Shown here: one piece after another, positions 40,994 through 50,103 of the stretch | Layout: every line of letters starts with the position of its first letter | Numbering within the stretch: position 1 is the stretch's first letter | Source: Subtercola sp. PAMC28395 | GTDB taxonomy: Bacteria; Actinomycetota; Actinomycetes; Actinomycetales; Microbacteriaceae | DNA length: 64,000 nucleotides | Direction of reading: 5' to 3' | Assembly (NCBI RefSeq): GCF_018889995.1 | Contig: NZ_CP076547.1 | Coordinates: forward strand, 1,612,001 to 1,676,000 | Notes under the pieces: generated by a model | Told to the model about the DNA's origin: nothing | What the model saw: the letters and a program-made list of their open reading frames with translations, nothing else | Database searches by the model: none | Made by a program: the position numbers and the translations under genes

Positions 40994-43497
40994 ACACCGT
41001 GACCTCCGATCCACTCGACCGCTATCGATTCCCGATCGATGAATGGGCGCTGACCGAGTCGAGCTTTGAGTCCGCCAGCCAGGGGCACACCGAGACGCTC
41101 TTCGCTGTCGGCAATGGCTACCTGGGCATGCGCGGCAATGCAGAGGGCGGCTACGGCGGCCACTCCAACGGCACTTTCATCAACGGTTTTCATGACACCT
41201 GGGCCATCAAGCACGCCGAAGAGGCCTTCGGCTTCGCGCGGGTCGGCCAGACGATCGTCAACGTGCCCGATGCCAAGCTGATCCGGCTCTATGTGGATGA
41301 TGAACCCTTCATCATCGGCGAGGCGGACTGCATCTCGTACGAGCGTCGCCTCGACTTCCGTACCGGGGTGCTCCACCGTGAGATCGAGTGGCGCACGCCG
41401 TCAGGCAAGCGGGTGCTCGTGCACTCGAAGCGACTGACCTCGTTCACCGACCGCCACCTGGCCGTCGTCGACTATGAGGTCACCCTCCTCGACAGCGACG
41501 CGTCCGTCGTCTTGTCGAGCCAGACCCTGAACAGGCAGGATTGGGTCGACGAGTACGCGGCGACAGCGAACTCCGAGCATCCGATCGACGACCCGCGGCG
41601 CGCGGCTGCGTTCGCCGACCGGGTGCTGCTGCCACGGTTCAAGAAGGCAGAGGGTGGCCGGTACATTCTGGGCTACCGTGCCGCGAATTCAGGCATGACC
41701 ATCGCCTGTGGCACCGACCATCGTCTCGAAACCGGGAACGAGTATATTGAAAGCTCGCAGATCGACGACGATCTGGCCAAACACGTGTACAGCATCCGGG
41801 CCAAGAAGGGCCAGCCGATCAGGCTGGTGAAGACGATCACGTACTACACGACCCAGGCCGTGCCTACGCGTGAGCTGGCCGATCGCTGCGACCGCACCCT
41901 CGACCGCATCGCTGAAGCGCCGATCGAGGAGGTCTTCGACCGCCAGCGCGAGTGGCTCGATGCGTTCTGGCAGCGCTCCGATGTCGAGGTGAAGGGCCAG
42001 CCCGCGATCCAGCAGGCGGTGCGCTGGAACATCTTCCAGCTGGCCCAGGCGACCGCGCGAACCGACGGCGGCGGAATCGCGGCCAAGGGTGTCTCGGGTT
42101 CGGGGTACGGCGGCCACTACTTCTGGGACACCGAGATCTACGTGCTGCCCTTTCTGACCTACACCTCGCCGACTGTCGCCCGGAACGCCCTCCGGTTCAG
42201 GCACGGCATGCTCGACGCGGCGAGAGACCGCGCGAGAGAGCTCAACCAGCTGGGCGCCCTGTTCCCGTGGCGCACCATCAACGGGCTCGAGTCCTCGGCG
42301 TACTACGCGGCCGGTACCGCCCAGTACCACATCGACGCCGACATCTCCCATGCGCTCTCGCAGTACGTCTCTGCCACCGGTGACGAGGACTTCCTCATCG
42401 CCGGGGGCGCCATCGACATTCTGATCGAGACGGCTCGCATGTGGGCCGACCTCGGGTTCTGGCGCAGCAACGGCAAGCAGTCGTTCCATATCCACGGGGT
42501 GACCGGGCCCGACGAGTACACCACGGTCGTGAACGACAATCTCTTCACCAACGTCATGGCCCGGGCGAACCTGCGGGCTGCTGTGCGCCGGTGCACCGGC
42601 ATCCGCGAGACGTCGCCCGACGAGTACGCTCGCATCGCCTTCCGGCTCGAGCTTCGCGACGAGGAGGTCGTCGAGTGGGCGGCCGCTGCCGAGGCCATGC
42701 ATATCCTGTACGACGAAGAACTGGGCATCCACCCGCAGGATTCGCAGTTCCTCGAGAAGGAGCTGTGGGATCTGGAGAACACTCCGGCGTCGAAACACCC
42801 GCTTCTGCTGCACTATCACCCGCTCGTGATCTACCGTTTCCAGGTCATCAAGCAGGCTGACGTCGTGCTTGCCCTGCTGCTTCAGGGCGACGAGTTCAGC
42901 CAGGAGGAGAAGCGCCGCAACTTCGAGTACTACGACGCATTGACCACCGGGGATTCGACCCTCTCGGCCTCGACCCAGTCGATCGTCGCGGCGGAGGTCG
43001 GCTACCGCGACCTGGCGCTGGAGTACTTTCAGGCAGCCCTCTTTGTCGACCTCGGCGACCTGCACCACAACTCCTCAGACGGCGTGCACGTCGCGTCGAC
43101 GGGTGGCGTGTGGAGTGCGCTGGCCTTCGGGTTCGGTGGAATGCGGGACTACCTCGGGACCTTCACCTTCGATCCCCGCTTGCCGGAGGAATGGGAGTCG
43201 CTCGTCTTCCGGGTGACGATCCGCGGTTCGAGGCTGCTGGTGGCCCTGACGCCCGAGGACATGACCTTCACCGTGCAATCGGGCGACGGCGTCGAAGTCT
43301 ACGTGCGTGGCCGACGAGTGGTCGTGACCGCCGAGAAGGCAGTGACAGTCACCCTCACCAACGAGCCTCCTGCGCTCGAAGGCGCACCGAGCACGAGCGA
43401 CATCGAGGGCAGCCTCCGCGCAGACGGGTCAGTCATCGTGGCCACCATGCCGACCGACGTCATCGACCTGCCGGGGGAGTACATCCAGACGGAGTGA
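40990..43497 (+). CDS. Glycoside hydrolase family 65 disaccharide phosphorylase
   Basis: An 835-residue protein starting at GTG 40990, overlapping the HAD stop. An N-terminal beta-sandwich (about 1-270) leads to a linker and an (alpha/alpha)6 barrel. GYGGHYFWDTEIY and HGVTGPDEYTTVVNDN are barrel signatures; Glu509 of GPDEY is the expected general acid. A C-terminal beta domain follows from about 740. GH65 enzymes phosphorolyse maltose, trehalose, kojibiose or nigerose with inversion to beta-glucose 1-phosphate. Which disaccharide is used cannot be settled by eye. Partner of the upstream mutase-like HAD. Confidence 0.93.
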   Translation: MNTVTSDPLDRYRFPIDEWALTESSFESASQGHTETLFAVGNGYLGMRGNAEGGYGGHSNGTFINGFHDTWAIKHAEEAFGFARVGQTIVNVPDAKLIRLYVDDEPFIIGEADCISYERRLDFRTGVLHREIEWRTPSGKRVLVHSKRLTSFTDRHLAVVDYEVTLLDSDASVVLSSQTLNRQDWVDEYAATANSEHPIDDPRRAAAFADRVLLPRFKKAEGGRYILGYRAANSGMTIACGTDHRLETGNEYIESSQIDDDLAKHVYSIRAKKGQPIRLVKTITYYTTQAVPTRELADRCDRTLDRIAEAPIEEVFDRQREWLDAFWQRSDVEVKGQPAIQQAVRWNIFQLAQATARTDGGGIAAKGVSGSGYGGHYFWDTEIYVLPFLTYTSPTVARNALRFRHGMLDAARDRARELNQLGALFPWRTINGLESSAYYAAGTAQYHIDADISHALSQYVSATGDEDFLIAGGAIDILIETARMWADLGFWRSNGKQSFHIHGVTGPDEYTTVVNDNLFTNVMARANLRAAVRRCTGIRETSPDEYARIAFRLELRDEEVVEWAAAAEAMHILYDEELGIHPQDSQFLEKELWDLENTPASKHPLLLHYHPLVIYRFQVIKQADVVLALLLQGDEFSQEEKRRNFEYYDALTTGDSTLSASTQSIVAAEVGYRDLALEYFQAALFVDLGDLHHNSSDGVHVASTGGVWSALAFGFGGMRDYLGTFTFDPRLPEEWESLVFRVTIRGSRLLVALTPEDMTFTVQSGDGVEVYVRGRRVVVTAEKAVTVTLTNEPPALEGAPSTSDIEGSLRADGSVIVATMPTDVIDLPGEYIQTE

Positions 43498-43521
43498 GCG
43501 CGCGCGGGTGGCCGCGAGGCC

Positions 43522-44784
43522 TCACACGGGCGCGAGCCATTCGAGCGCCGCGACGGTCAGGTACTGCACTCCGGCGTCGATGGTCGGCCGGATGACCGGG
43601 GCGAAGTACGGCGAGTGATTGCTGGGAACATCGGCGTCGACCCGGCCCGCCGCCACTGCCGCGGCGAACGCTTGGGGGTCGCTGCCGCCGAAGAACCAGA
43701 ACACCAGCGGCACTCCGAAAGCGTTGGCCAGTTCTCCGACGTCTTCGCTGCCCGACGCCGCGCCGATGTCGAGTACGGTGCGCGCTCCTGATTCACCGTC
43801 AGGCTCGAATTCACGCGCGAACCGTGCGCGGAGCCGCTCTGTCGAGACCGCGTCATTCACCGTGGCATCGCCGCTCTCCCCGATGGTGAAGATCGGCTCG
43901 ACCACCATTCCGGAGGCCAGCGCCTCGGCCGAGGCGATGCGGCGGATCGCCCCGACCACCTTCGCCCGCGTGTCGGCGTCGAGTGCGCGCACGTTCACAC
44001 CGATCTTCGCGGTAGCAGGAATCACGTTGTTCTTCGTTCCGGCGTGGAACGTGCCGACGGTGACCACGGCGAGGGTGCCGGGCTCCACTTCGCGCGCCAC
44101 CACGGTCTGCAACCGCATCACCGTGGCCGACGCTGCGACGATCGGGTCGATCGTGGTCTGCGGCCTCGAACCGTGCCCTCCCCGGCCGGTGAAGGTGATG
44201 TCGAAACTGTCGACGCTGGCCAGGGTGGTACCCGAGTGCAGCGACACTACGCCGGCCGGCAGGGGAGCAACATGCTGCCCCAGCAGGATCTCCGGTCGCG
44301 GGAAGCGGTCTGCAATGCCGTCGACGACCATGGCCTGGGCACCTGCGAGAGTCTCTTCGGCGGGCTGGAAGATCGCGACGACTGTTCCTCGCCATTCGTG
44401 CCGGCAGGCGACCAGGTGTTGCACGGCACCGACCAGACAGGTGACGTGCATGTCGTGGCCGCACGCGTGCATGACAGGGATTTCGACGCCATCGTCGCCG
44501 CGTACGGTCGCCCTGCTGGCGTAGTCGAGCCCGGTCTGCTCCAGGATCGGGAGGGCATCCATGTCAGCGCGGAGGCCCACGACGGGGCCGTCATCACCGT
44601 CGACGTTGTTTCGAAGTACAGCAACGACCCCTGTGCCGCCGACGCCGGTCGTCACTTCGAGGCCGGCCTCTGTCATCAGCTGCGCAATGATTGCCGCTGT
44701 GCGGTGTTCGGCCATGCCGAGCTCGGGGTGTGCGTGCAGATCGCGGTAGACCGCTTCGAGCGACTCGTTCATGCTGCTGAGCAT
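43522..44784 (-). CDS. M20 family amidohydrolase (hippurate-hydrolase/IAA-amino acid hydrolase type)
   Basis: A 420-residue metallopeptidase. DLHAHPELGMAEHRT starts the domain. HACGHDMHV carries the metal-binding Cys and His. FQPAEETLAGAQAMV, GQHVAPLPAG and GRGGHGSRP are further M20D motifs. The dimerisation domain lies at about 180-300. It hydrolyses N-acyl or aryl amino acid amides. ATG 44784 is chosen; an ATG four codons downstream is equally possible. The longer open frame above runs through a terminator and is rejected. Divergent from an MFS/amidohydrolase pair. Confidence 0.88.
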   Translation of the reverse strand: MLSSMNESLEAVYRDLHAHPELGMAEHRTAAIIAQLMTEAGLEVTTGVGGTGVVAVLRNNVDGDDGPVVGLRADMDALPILEQTGLDYASRATVRGDDGVEIPVMHACGHDMHVTCLVGAVQHLVACRHEWRGTVVAIFQPAEETLAGAQAMVVDGIADRFPRPEILLGQHVAPLPAGVVSLHSGTTLASVDSFDITFTGRGGHGSRPQTTIDPIVAASATVMRLQTVVAREVEPGTLAVVTVGTFHAGTKNNVIPATAKIGVNVRALDADTRAKVVGAIRRIASAEALASGMVVEPIFTIGESGDATVNDAVSTERLRARFAREFEPDGESGARTVLDIGAASGSEDVGELANAFGVPLVFWFFGGSDPQAFAAAVAAGRVDADVPSNHSPYFAPVIRPTIDAGVQYLTVAALEWLAPV

Positions 44785-44844
44785 AGGGTCTGAGCCCAGC
44801 GTGCGCATCGGTGCCGTGAAGATCGGATCGGCACGTGATCTTCG

Positions 44845-44865
44845 AAAAAATCCCCCGCTCGGGGG
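44845..44865 (-). terminator. Intrinsic-terminator-like hairpin in the M20 leader
   Basis: On the minus strand CCCCC-GAGC-GGGGG (44865-44852) is followed by ATTTTTT (44851-44845). It lies 61 bp before the M20 start, in a 126-bp divergent gap. If the M20 promoter is to its right, the hairpin would be an attenuator; if to its left, it stops antisense transcripts. Confidence 0.65.
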
Positions 44866-44910
44866 TGGTTTGCTGCTAAGAATGGGCGACCGATTCGTCA
44901 AAGGAGCCCG

Positions 44911-46521
44911 ATGTCAGCTGCAGACCCCCCTGAATCCGCTCCGTCTGCGTCTCCGGCTCCTTATGACTCAGCACCGGCAACCGGGTTCAAGCGCGGCCCG
45001 GTCATCCTGCTCGGCCTGCTGGGCGCGATCCAGGTTGCCGACCCGTTGATTTCGTCGCTCGCCCTGGTGAAGGCCTCTGACGAACTGCACTTCTCCGCCT
45101 CGGTACAGTCGCTCGCCGCGGGCATCTCCACGCTCGCGCTCGCAGCGACGGTCATCCCCGGCGGCCTTCTCGCCGACCGCCTCGGCCGTCGCAACGTGCT
45201 CCTGGTGTCGATTCTGGTGGCCTCGGTGGGCCAGCTGCTCACCGCAGTCAGCCCCGATGCCGCAACCTATCTGCTCGGCAGGGTCATCGCCGGCGTTGCG
45301 CTGGGAGTCACCTTCGGTGCGGCATACGGAATGCTGCGCGAAGTGTCGAGCCCCACCGCGATGGGCCCGGCGATGGCCCTGTTCAACGTCGTGAACGGCA
45401 TCCTGCCGATTGTCGCAATGGTTCTCACCGGAGTGCTTGTCGCGGTCAATTGGCGGCTGGCCTATCTCATCCTTCCGGTCGTCTCGGTGATCTGCTTTCC
45501 GTTCATCCCTGCGATCCTGCCGAAAGTCAGGCGCCTGGCCGGAGGTTCGGTCGATATCGCGGGTCTCACTCTCCTGGCAGCCGGCGTCGCTGGAGTGCTC
45601 TTCGGCCTGAGCAACGCAAATGCGGGCGTTGGCCACCCGACCTTCTGGCTGCCGATCCTGATCGGAATCATCGGTTTCGCTGGGTTCGCCATCGTCGAGA
45701 ACAGGGTCGCAGCGCCGGTCTTTCCCGTGCGTCTGCTCGCACACCCTGCATTTCTCGGCGCCGTCATCATGGGCGTCTTCTGGAACTTCGCTGCAGCGGG
45801 CATGAGCCAGATGCTGCCGAACCTCTTCCAGTACGTCACGCATCTGCCGACCGGTGTGCTGGGCCTAGCCAGCCTGCCGATGTCGCTGGCGGGTATCGCC
45901 GGGTCGATCGCCGCCGGCGCAGCCTTTGGCAAGGGTGTTCTGCCGCGCACCATGGCGCTCGTGGGGTACGGCCTCATGGTCGTCGGCTTTCTCTCCTTTC
46001 TGCTTGTCACACCCACCGCCGGGTACATCATCTTCGTGCCGGGCATGCTCCTCGCCGGTGCGGGGTGGATGATGAACGCAACCAGCCAGGGAAACCTGTT
46101 CATCTCCCTCGCCCCCGCGAAGTTCTACGGGCCGGTCACCTCTAGCAAGGTCACCGTCGGCCAGTTCGGCTACGCGCTCGGGCTCACCGGGACCACGGTT
46201 CTCGTGTCGATGTTCACCCTCCGCGGCGTGGATTCAGCCACCAACGGGGCCGTGACCGGTGAGGGCAACTGGAACGACATCACTGCCTACCTCGAATCGG
46301 GCACCACGACGAACACCGCGCTGCAGTCAGTGAGCCCGGCAGACATGGCGGCCATCTACACGCACGCCTTCCAGTCGACCTCTGTGATCGTCGCTGTCGT
46401 CGTCGCCATTGCGGGGGTTCTCATGTTCCTCTCGCTCCGCTCGAAGAAGGCCGGCATTCCCGTCGACGATTTTCTTGCACAGCCCGTCCAGACATCTCCC
46501 CCTCAGAAAGGCCAGTCATGA
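44911..46521 (+). CDS. MFS transporter
   Basis: A 536-residue, about 14-helix MFS protein after AAAGGAG. A Ser/Pro/Ala-rich 25-residue cytoplasmic start precedes helix 1. GGLLADRLGRRNVLLVS is motif A. VIAGVALGVTFGAAYGMLREV is typical of helix 4. The last loop (about 430-475) is polar and outside. The following amidohydrolase gene overlaps it by ATGA, and an M20 amidohydrolase is divergent, so it may carry an acylated or cyclic amide substrate or product. Direction not certain. Confidence 0.87.
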   Translation: MSAADPPESAPSASPAPYDSAPATGFKRGPVILLGLLGAIQVADPLISSLALVKASDELHFSASVQSLAAGISTLALAATVIPGGLLADRLGRRNVLLVSILVASVGQLLTAVSPDAATYLLGRVIAGVALGVTFGAAYGMLREVSSPTAMGPAMALFNVVNGILPIVAMVLTGVLVAVNWRLAYLILPVVSVICFPFIPAILPKVRRLAGGSVDIAGLTLLAAGVAGVLFGLSNANAGVGHPTFWLPILIGIIGFAGFAIVENRVAAPVFPVRLLAHPAFLGAVIMGVFWNFAAAGMSQMLPNLFQYVTHLPTGVLGLASLPMSLAGIAGSIAAGAAFGKGVLPRTMALVGYGLMVVGFLSFLLVTPTAGYIIFVPGMLLAGAGWMMNATSQGNLFISLAPAKFYGPVTSSKVTVGQFGYALGLTGTTVLVSMFTLRGVDSATNGAVTGEGNWNDITAYLESGTTTNTALQSVSPADMAAIYTHAFQSTSVIVAVVVAIAGVLMFLSLRSKKAGIPVDDFLAQPVQTSPPQKGQS

Positions 46522-48230
46522 CTGATTCGATCCTCACCGCCGGCACCATCATCACGATGGATGAGTCTCTGCCGCGCGCCGAAGCCGTCGCCGTCTCGGG
46601 CGGAGTCATCGTCGCCGTCGGATCGCTCGCCGAGGCGCAGGAAGCGTTGCCCGGTGCGCAGGTCATCGACACGGGGGCCGCCGTACTCATGCCCGGCTTC
46701 ATCGAGTCCCACGGGCATCCGATCGTCTCTGGTCAGGCCACGCAGGCGCCGGCCAGGTCGATCTCCCCGTGGGATGCGCCGACGTGGAATGACGTGCTCG
46801 CGATCTTCGCCGAAGCGATCACTGCAACCCCGGCCGATGTGCCCCTGCTGTTCAACGGCTTCGATGCGCTTTTGCATGGCATCGAGCATCCGACCGCGCT
46901 GTCGCTCGACGCCATCTTCGGCGAACGGCTGGTTGCTGTCGCCGACAACTCGGGCCACGGTGTCTACTTCACCACCGCGCTGATCGCCAGCCAGGGGTGG
47001 GATGCCCAGCCACCCGCAGACCCGGTGGGCGGCTCGTTCGGCCGCAACACCGACGGCTCACTCGACGGCACCGCGTATGAACTGCCGGCCGTACTCGCCG
47101 TGGTCATGCCGGTGATGGCGAAGCTCGGCGGCAACCCGCTGCACCCGGCGATGGCGTTCTACCGGCTCATGGCCGAGGCGGGCATCACCTCGGCGAGCGA
47201 GATGACGTACAACGACCAGCTCAAGGGCGCATACGAGGCGCTCGCCGTCATGTCGAACGTGCCGCTGCGCCTCTCGGCCTACCACGTCTCGGTCGAGGCG
47301 AGCTGCGCCGAGCCGCTGGTCTCTGACGTCTCGACAGAACTCTTGGTGAAACAGGGCATCAAACTGTGGGCCGATGGCTCGCCGTGGATCGGCAACGTGG
47401 CCACATCGTTCGGGTACCTGGACACCGAGACGACACGCCGCGCGAAGATCGACCGCTCGGTGGCCGGCGAGCACGCCATGAACTACTCACGTGCAGACCT
47501 CGACGCCATTCTCGACAAACACGCGCTGTCTGGCTGGCAGATCTCCGTACACGTGAACGGCGACCTCGGGCTCGACATCGTGCTCGACGCGATCGAACGG
47601 GCGCTGGTGAAGTACCGGCTTCTCGGCACCGATCACCGCTGGCGGGTGGAGCATGTGGGAGCCGGGCGCAAAGACCAGTTCGAGCGCGCCGCGAGACTGG
47701 GCGTGGCCATTTCGATGGGGCCGTTCCAGTTCTACTACTGGGGCGACATGCTCGACGGCGAGATGTTCGAATCGGAGTACGGCTCGCAGTGGCAGGCGTT
47801 CAGGGACGCGTTCAGCTCGGGTGCCACGGTGTCGTTTCACAATGATGGCGCGGTGACGCCGCCTACCCCCCTGCTCAACGTCCAGACAGCGGTGACGCGC
47901 CGCACACGCAGCGGCGCACTTCGAGGGGCGAACCAGGCCATCTCAGTACACGAAGGACTGGCGGCCGAGACCATCAACGCTGCGTTCCTTTTGAAGCGGG
48001 ACCACCTCGTGGGTTCGATTGCCGTGGGAAAGCTGGCCGACTTCGTGGAGCTCTCGGCAGATCCGTACGACGTCGACCCGCGAACGCTCGCGACAGACGT
48101 GATGGTGCTCGGCACCTGGCTCGGGGGCGGCCGCATCGATCTGGATGTGTTCATGGGTGAATCGCACGGGGTCGACCAGGCGCAACACGCCGATCTGTCG
48201 GCGCACGTCGCTTCTGGCCACCGCTGCTGA
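46518..48230 (+). CDS. Metal-dependent amidohydrolase, YtcJ-like
   Basis: A 570-residue protein. ILTAGTIITMDES and PGFIESHGHP form the first beta-sandwich and metal site (HGH). HVNGDLGLDIVLDAIE, WRVEHVGAGRKDQFERAARLGVAISM and SFHNDGAVTPPTPLLNVQTAVTRR (each in part) give later His and Asp ligands; the final DF...SADPYDVD sandwich returns. The YtcJ group often hydrolyses cyclic amides, formamides or lactams. Translationally coupled to the MFS gene. Together with the divergent M20 gene it suggests a small amide-catabolic module. The specific substrate is unknown. Confidence 0.88.
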   Translation: MTDSILTAGTIITMDESLPRAEAVAVSGGVIVAVGSLAEAQEALPGAQVIDTGAAVLMPGFIESHGHPIVSGQATQAPARSISPWDAPTWNDVLAIFAEAITATPADVPLLFNGFDALLHGIEHPTALSLDAIFGERLVAVADNSGHGVYFTTALIASQGWDAQPPADPVGGSFGRNTDGSLDGTAYELPAVLAVVMPVMAKLGGNPLHPAMAFYRLMAEAGITSASEMTYNDQLKGAYEALAVMSNVPLRLSAYHVSVEASCAEPLVSDVSTELLVKQGIKLWADGSPWIGNVATSFGYLDTETTRRAKIDRSVAGEHAMNYSRADLDAILDKHALSGWQISVHVNGDLGLDIVLDAIERALVKYRLLGTDHRWRVEHVGAGRKDQFERAARLGVAISMGPFQFYYWGDMLDGEMFESEYGSQWQAFRDAFSSGATVSFHNDGAVTPPTPLLNVQTAVTRRTRSGALRGANQAISVHEGLAAETINAAFLLKRDHLVGSIAVGKLADFVELSADPYDVDPRTLATDVMVLGTWLGGGRIDLDVFMGESHGVDQAQHADLSAHVASGHRC

Positions 48231-48325
48231 AGGTTCCGCGTACAAGCACGAAAGGCGCACAACCAAGCCAGGCGCGAGAAAGAGACGTGCAAGGTCAAGA
48301 GAATGCCCCCTGACAAGCGCCAACA

Positions 48326-48357
48326 GAAAAGGGTGGCGTCCCGAAGAACGGCACCCT
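48326..48357 (-). terminator. Intrinsic terminator with UUCG tetraloop
   Basis: On the minus strand, AGGGTGCCGTTC pairs with GGGACGCCACCCT around a TTCG loop closed by C-G (one C/C mismatch and one G-T pair), then TTTT. It lies 20 bp past the stop of the small membrane-protein gene ending at 48377. The C(UUCG)G loop is exceptionally stable. Confidence 0.85.
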
Positions 48358-48376
48358 CTTCTGCGTGGAGCTGGTG

Positions 48377-48784
48377 TTACGGGCAGGTGACCGTGACACC
48401 GTTCGACAGTGTGCTCGTGCCTGAGGGCAGGCCCTGGCACAGGCTGTTGATCGCTGCGGCACCGGCAGTGACCGCGATGATGACGATGACGATGCCGAGG
48501 ATGAACAGCACGGCGCCGACGATGATCGCAGCAACAGCAGGGCCGTTCTTGGCACCGACGCGACGCGACTGCACCAGGGCGACGATACCGAGGATGAGGC
48601 CGATGATGTTGAAGAAGATCGCCACGATCAGAGCGACGATACCGAGTGTCTTGCCGGGTACCGACGCCGGTGTGGCGGGCTGGGCGTAGACAGGCGCGGC
48701 GGGCTGCGCAGGAGCAGAGTACGCCGGTGCGGCAGGCGGTGTTGGGGGTGTGGGCGGCAGCTGGTTGCCATTCAAGTCGGTCAT
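48377..48784 (-). CDS. DUF4190-like two-helix membrane protein
   Basis: A 135-residue protein read from ATG 48784, preceded by AAGGAG six bases before it. A Pro/Ala-rich cytoplasmic part (about 50 residues: LPPTPPTPPAAPAYSAPAQP) precedes two membrane helices (about 47-70 and 83-105) separated by QSRRVGAKNG, then an external tail with two cysteines. This matches DUF4190-type small proteins in Actinobacteria, with no known function. A good terminator follows. Convergent with the amidohydrolase gene, divergent from the sugar operon. Confidence 0.78.
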   Translation of the reverse strand: MTDLNGNQLPPTPPTPPAAPAYSAPAQPAAPVYAQPATPASVPGKTLGIVALIVAIFFNIIGLILGIVALVQSRRVGAKNGPAVAAIIVGAVLFILGIVIVIIAVTAGAAAINSLCQGLPSGTSTLSNGVTVTCP

Positions 48785-48910
48785 CAGCATCTCCTTCGAC
48801 GGGTTGCGAGTCTTGTTGCGAATTCTGGGCAAATGCTCAGGCGATGTAAAGCTATCGGAAATTTTGTCACTTGCGATAGGTGTCGGCTGAGCCTCAGCGC
48901 TCATAAGTGC

Positions 48911-48941
48911 GAGCACAAACGCATCGGTTGCTCTTAAGAGC
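48911..48941. promoter_or_regulatory. Candidate operator upstream of the sugar operon
   Basis: GCTCTTAAGAGC (48930-48941) is a perfect 12-bp palindrome. GAGCA (48911-48915) is also mirrored by TGCTC (48929-48933). The elements lie 79-109 bp before the binding-protein start, in a 235-bp divergent region. Binding by the operon's own SorC regulator is the obvious guess, but is not shown. Confidence 0.55.
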
Positions 48942-49019
48942 GAAAAGTCCTACAGAAGTGGAGACTGGGCCGTGTCTCCCCGTACCGTGAGGTATTCCGT
49001 TCTGACCAAGGAGGCTCAG

Positions 49020-50003
49020 ATGAAAAAATCATTGCGCTTTGCAGCACTCATTCCCATCGCACTCATCCTGTCCGCTTGTTCCGTGTCCACCACGCCCGGT
49101 GGTGCAGCGAGCACAGGATCAGCCGGAACCACCGGGACCGTGACAATCGGCTTCAGTCAGGCGACACAGCAGTCGCCTTTCTATGTCGAACTCGGTAACG
49201 GTGTGAAGGCGGAAGCCAAAGCAGAAGGAGCCGACCTCGTCTATGTTGACGCGAACGGCGACGTCACAAAACAGAACAACGACATCCAGGACCTCATCAC
49301 CAAGGGGGTCAGCGTCCTGCTCATCAACCCGGTCGACCCTCAGGGGATTGCGCCGAGCATCGCTGCTGCGAAGGCCGCCAACATTCCTGTCATCACCGTC
49401 GACAGGTCAGCGGCAGGCTCGCTTGCGCACGTAGGTCGTGACAACGTCGCGATGGGCAAGCTCGTCGGCGAGGAACTCTCGAAAGCTCTCGGGGCTTCGG
49501 GGGGCAAGATCGTCGAAATTCAGGGCGATGCAGGCGGTACGGTCGCTATGGATCGCTCGAAGGGCTTCCATGACGCTTTCGCCGGCAACTCTGCCGTGAC
49601 GATCGTGCAGGGTCCGTACGCCGAGTACATCCGTGCGAACGCGGTCACGGCAATGCAGGACCTCCTGCAGGCGAACCCCGATGTCAAAGCGGTGTACGCG
49701 CACAATGACGACATGGCTCTGGGTGCACTTCAGGTTCTGAAGGAGAACGGCCGCACCGACGTTCTGGTCTCCGGTGTCGACGGGCTCAGTGAAGCCGTGT
49801 CGGCGATCGCCGACGGCAGTCAGTACGTCGCCACTGCGCTGAACGACCCGATCTCACTGGGAGCCATTGCCGCCAAGACGTCAATCTCCGCAGCTAAGGG
49901 CGACAAAGTCGACGCAGAGATCGACGCAGGCACTGCGCTGGTCAACAAGGGCAACGCCGCCAGCTATGTCGGCACGACCCTGTTCGCGCAGGCGAAGAAG
50001 TAG
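49020..50003 (+). CDS. Sugar ABC transporter substrate-binding lipoprotein (RbsB-like)
   Basis: A 327-residue protein after AAGGAG. LSAC with Cys20 is the lipobox. The two-lobe periplasmic-binding fold (type I) follows: VTIGFSQATQQSPFYVELGNGVKAEA in parts, DIQDLITKGVSVLLINPVDPQGIA, the hinge VITVDRS, and NDDMALGALQVLKENG. This is the ribose/galactose/autoinducer-type family. It delivers sugar to the permease at 55211. It is separated from the next gene by 100 bp, where the messenger may be processed so that more binding protein is made. Ligand unknown. Confidence 0.93.
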   Translation: MKKSLRFAALIPIALILSACSVSTTPGGAASTGSAGTTGTVTIGFSQATQQSPFYVELGNGVKAEAKAEGADLVYVDANGDVTKQNNDIQDLITKGVSVLLINPVDPQGIAPSIAAAKAANIPVITVDRSAAGSLAHVGRDNVAMGKLVGEELSKALGASGGKIVEIQGDAGGTVAMDRSKGFHDAFAGNSAVTIVQGPYAEYIRANAVTAMQDLLQANPDVKAVYAHNDDMALGALQVLKENGRTDVLVSGVDGLSEAVSAIADGSQYVATALNDPISLGAIAAKTSISAAKGDKVDAEIDAGTALVNKGNAASYVGTTLFAQAKK

Positions 50004-50103
50004 CCACACCCCTCTGTGGTCGGGGCTCGGTGAAGAACCAATCGCCGGGCCCCTCCCACCACCACTCATTCGCGGTGACGCTGCGATCAACCGGAAGAAT
50101 CTC

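Noticed and set aside
41689..43068. 459-residue open frame opposite GH65
   Set aside because: Antisense shadow of a clear GH65 gene; composition is not protein-like.
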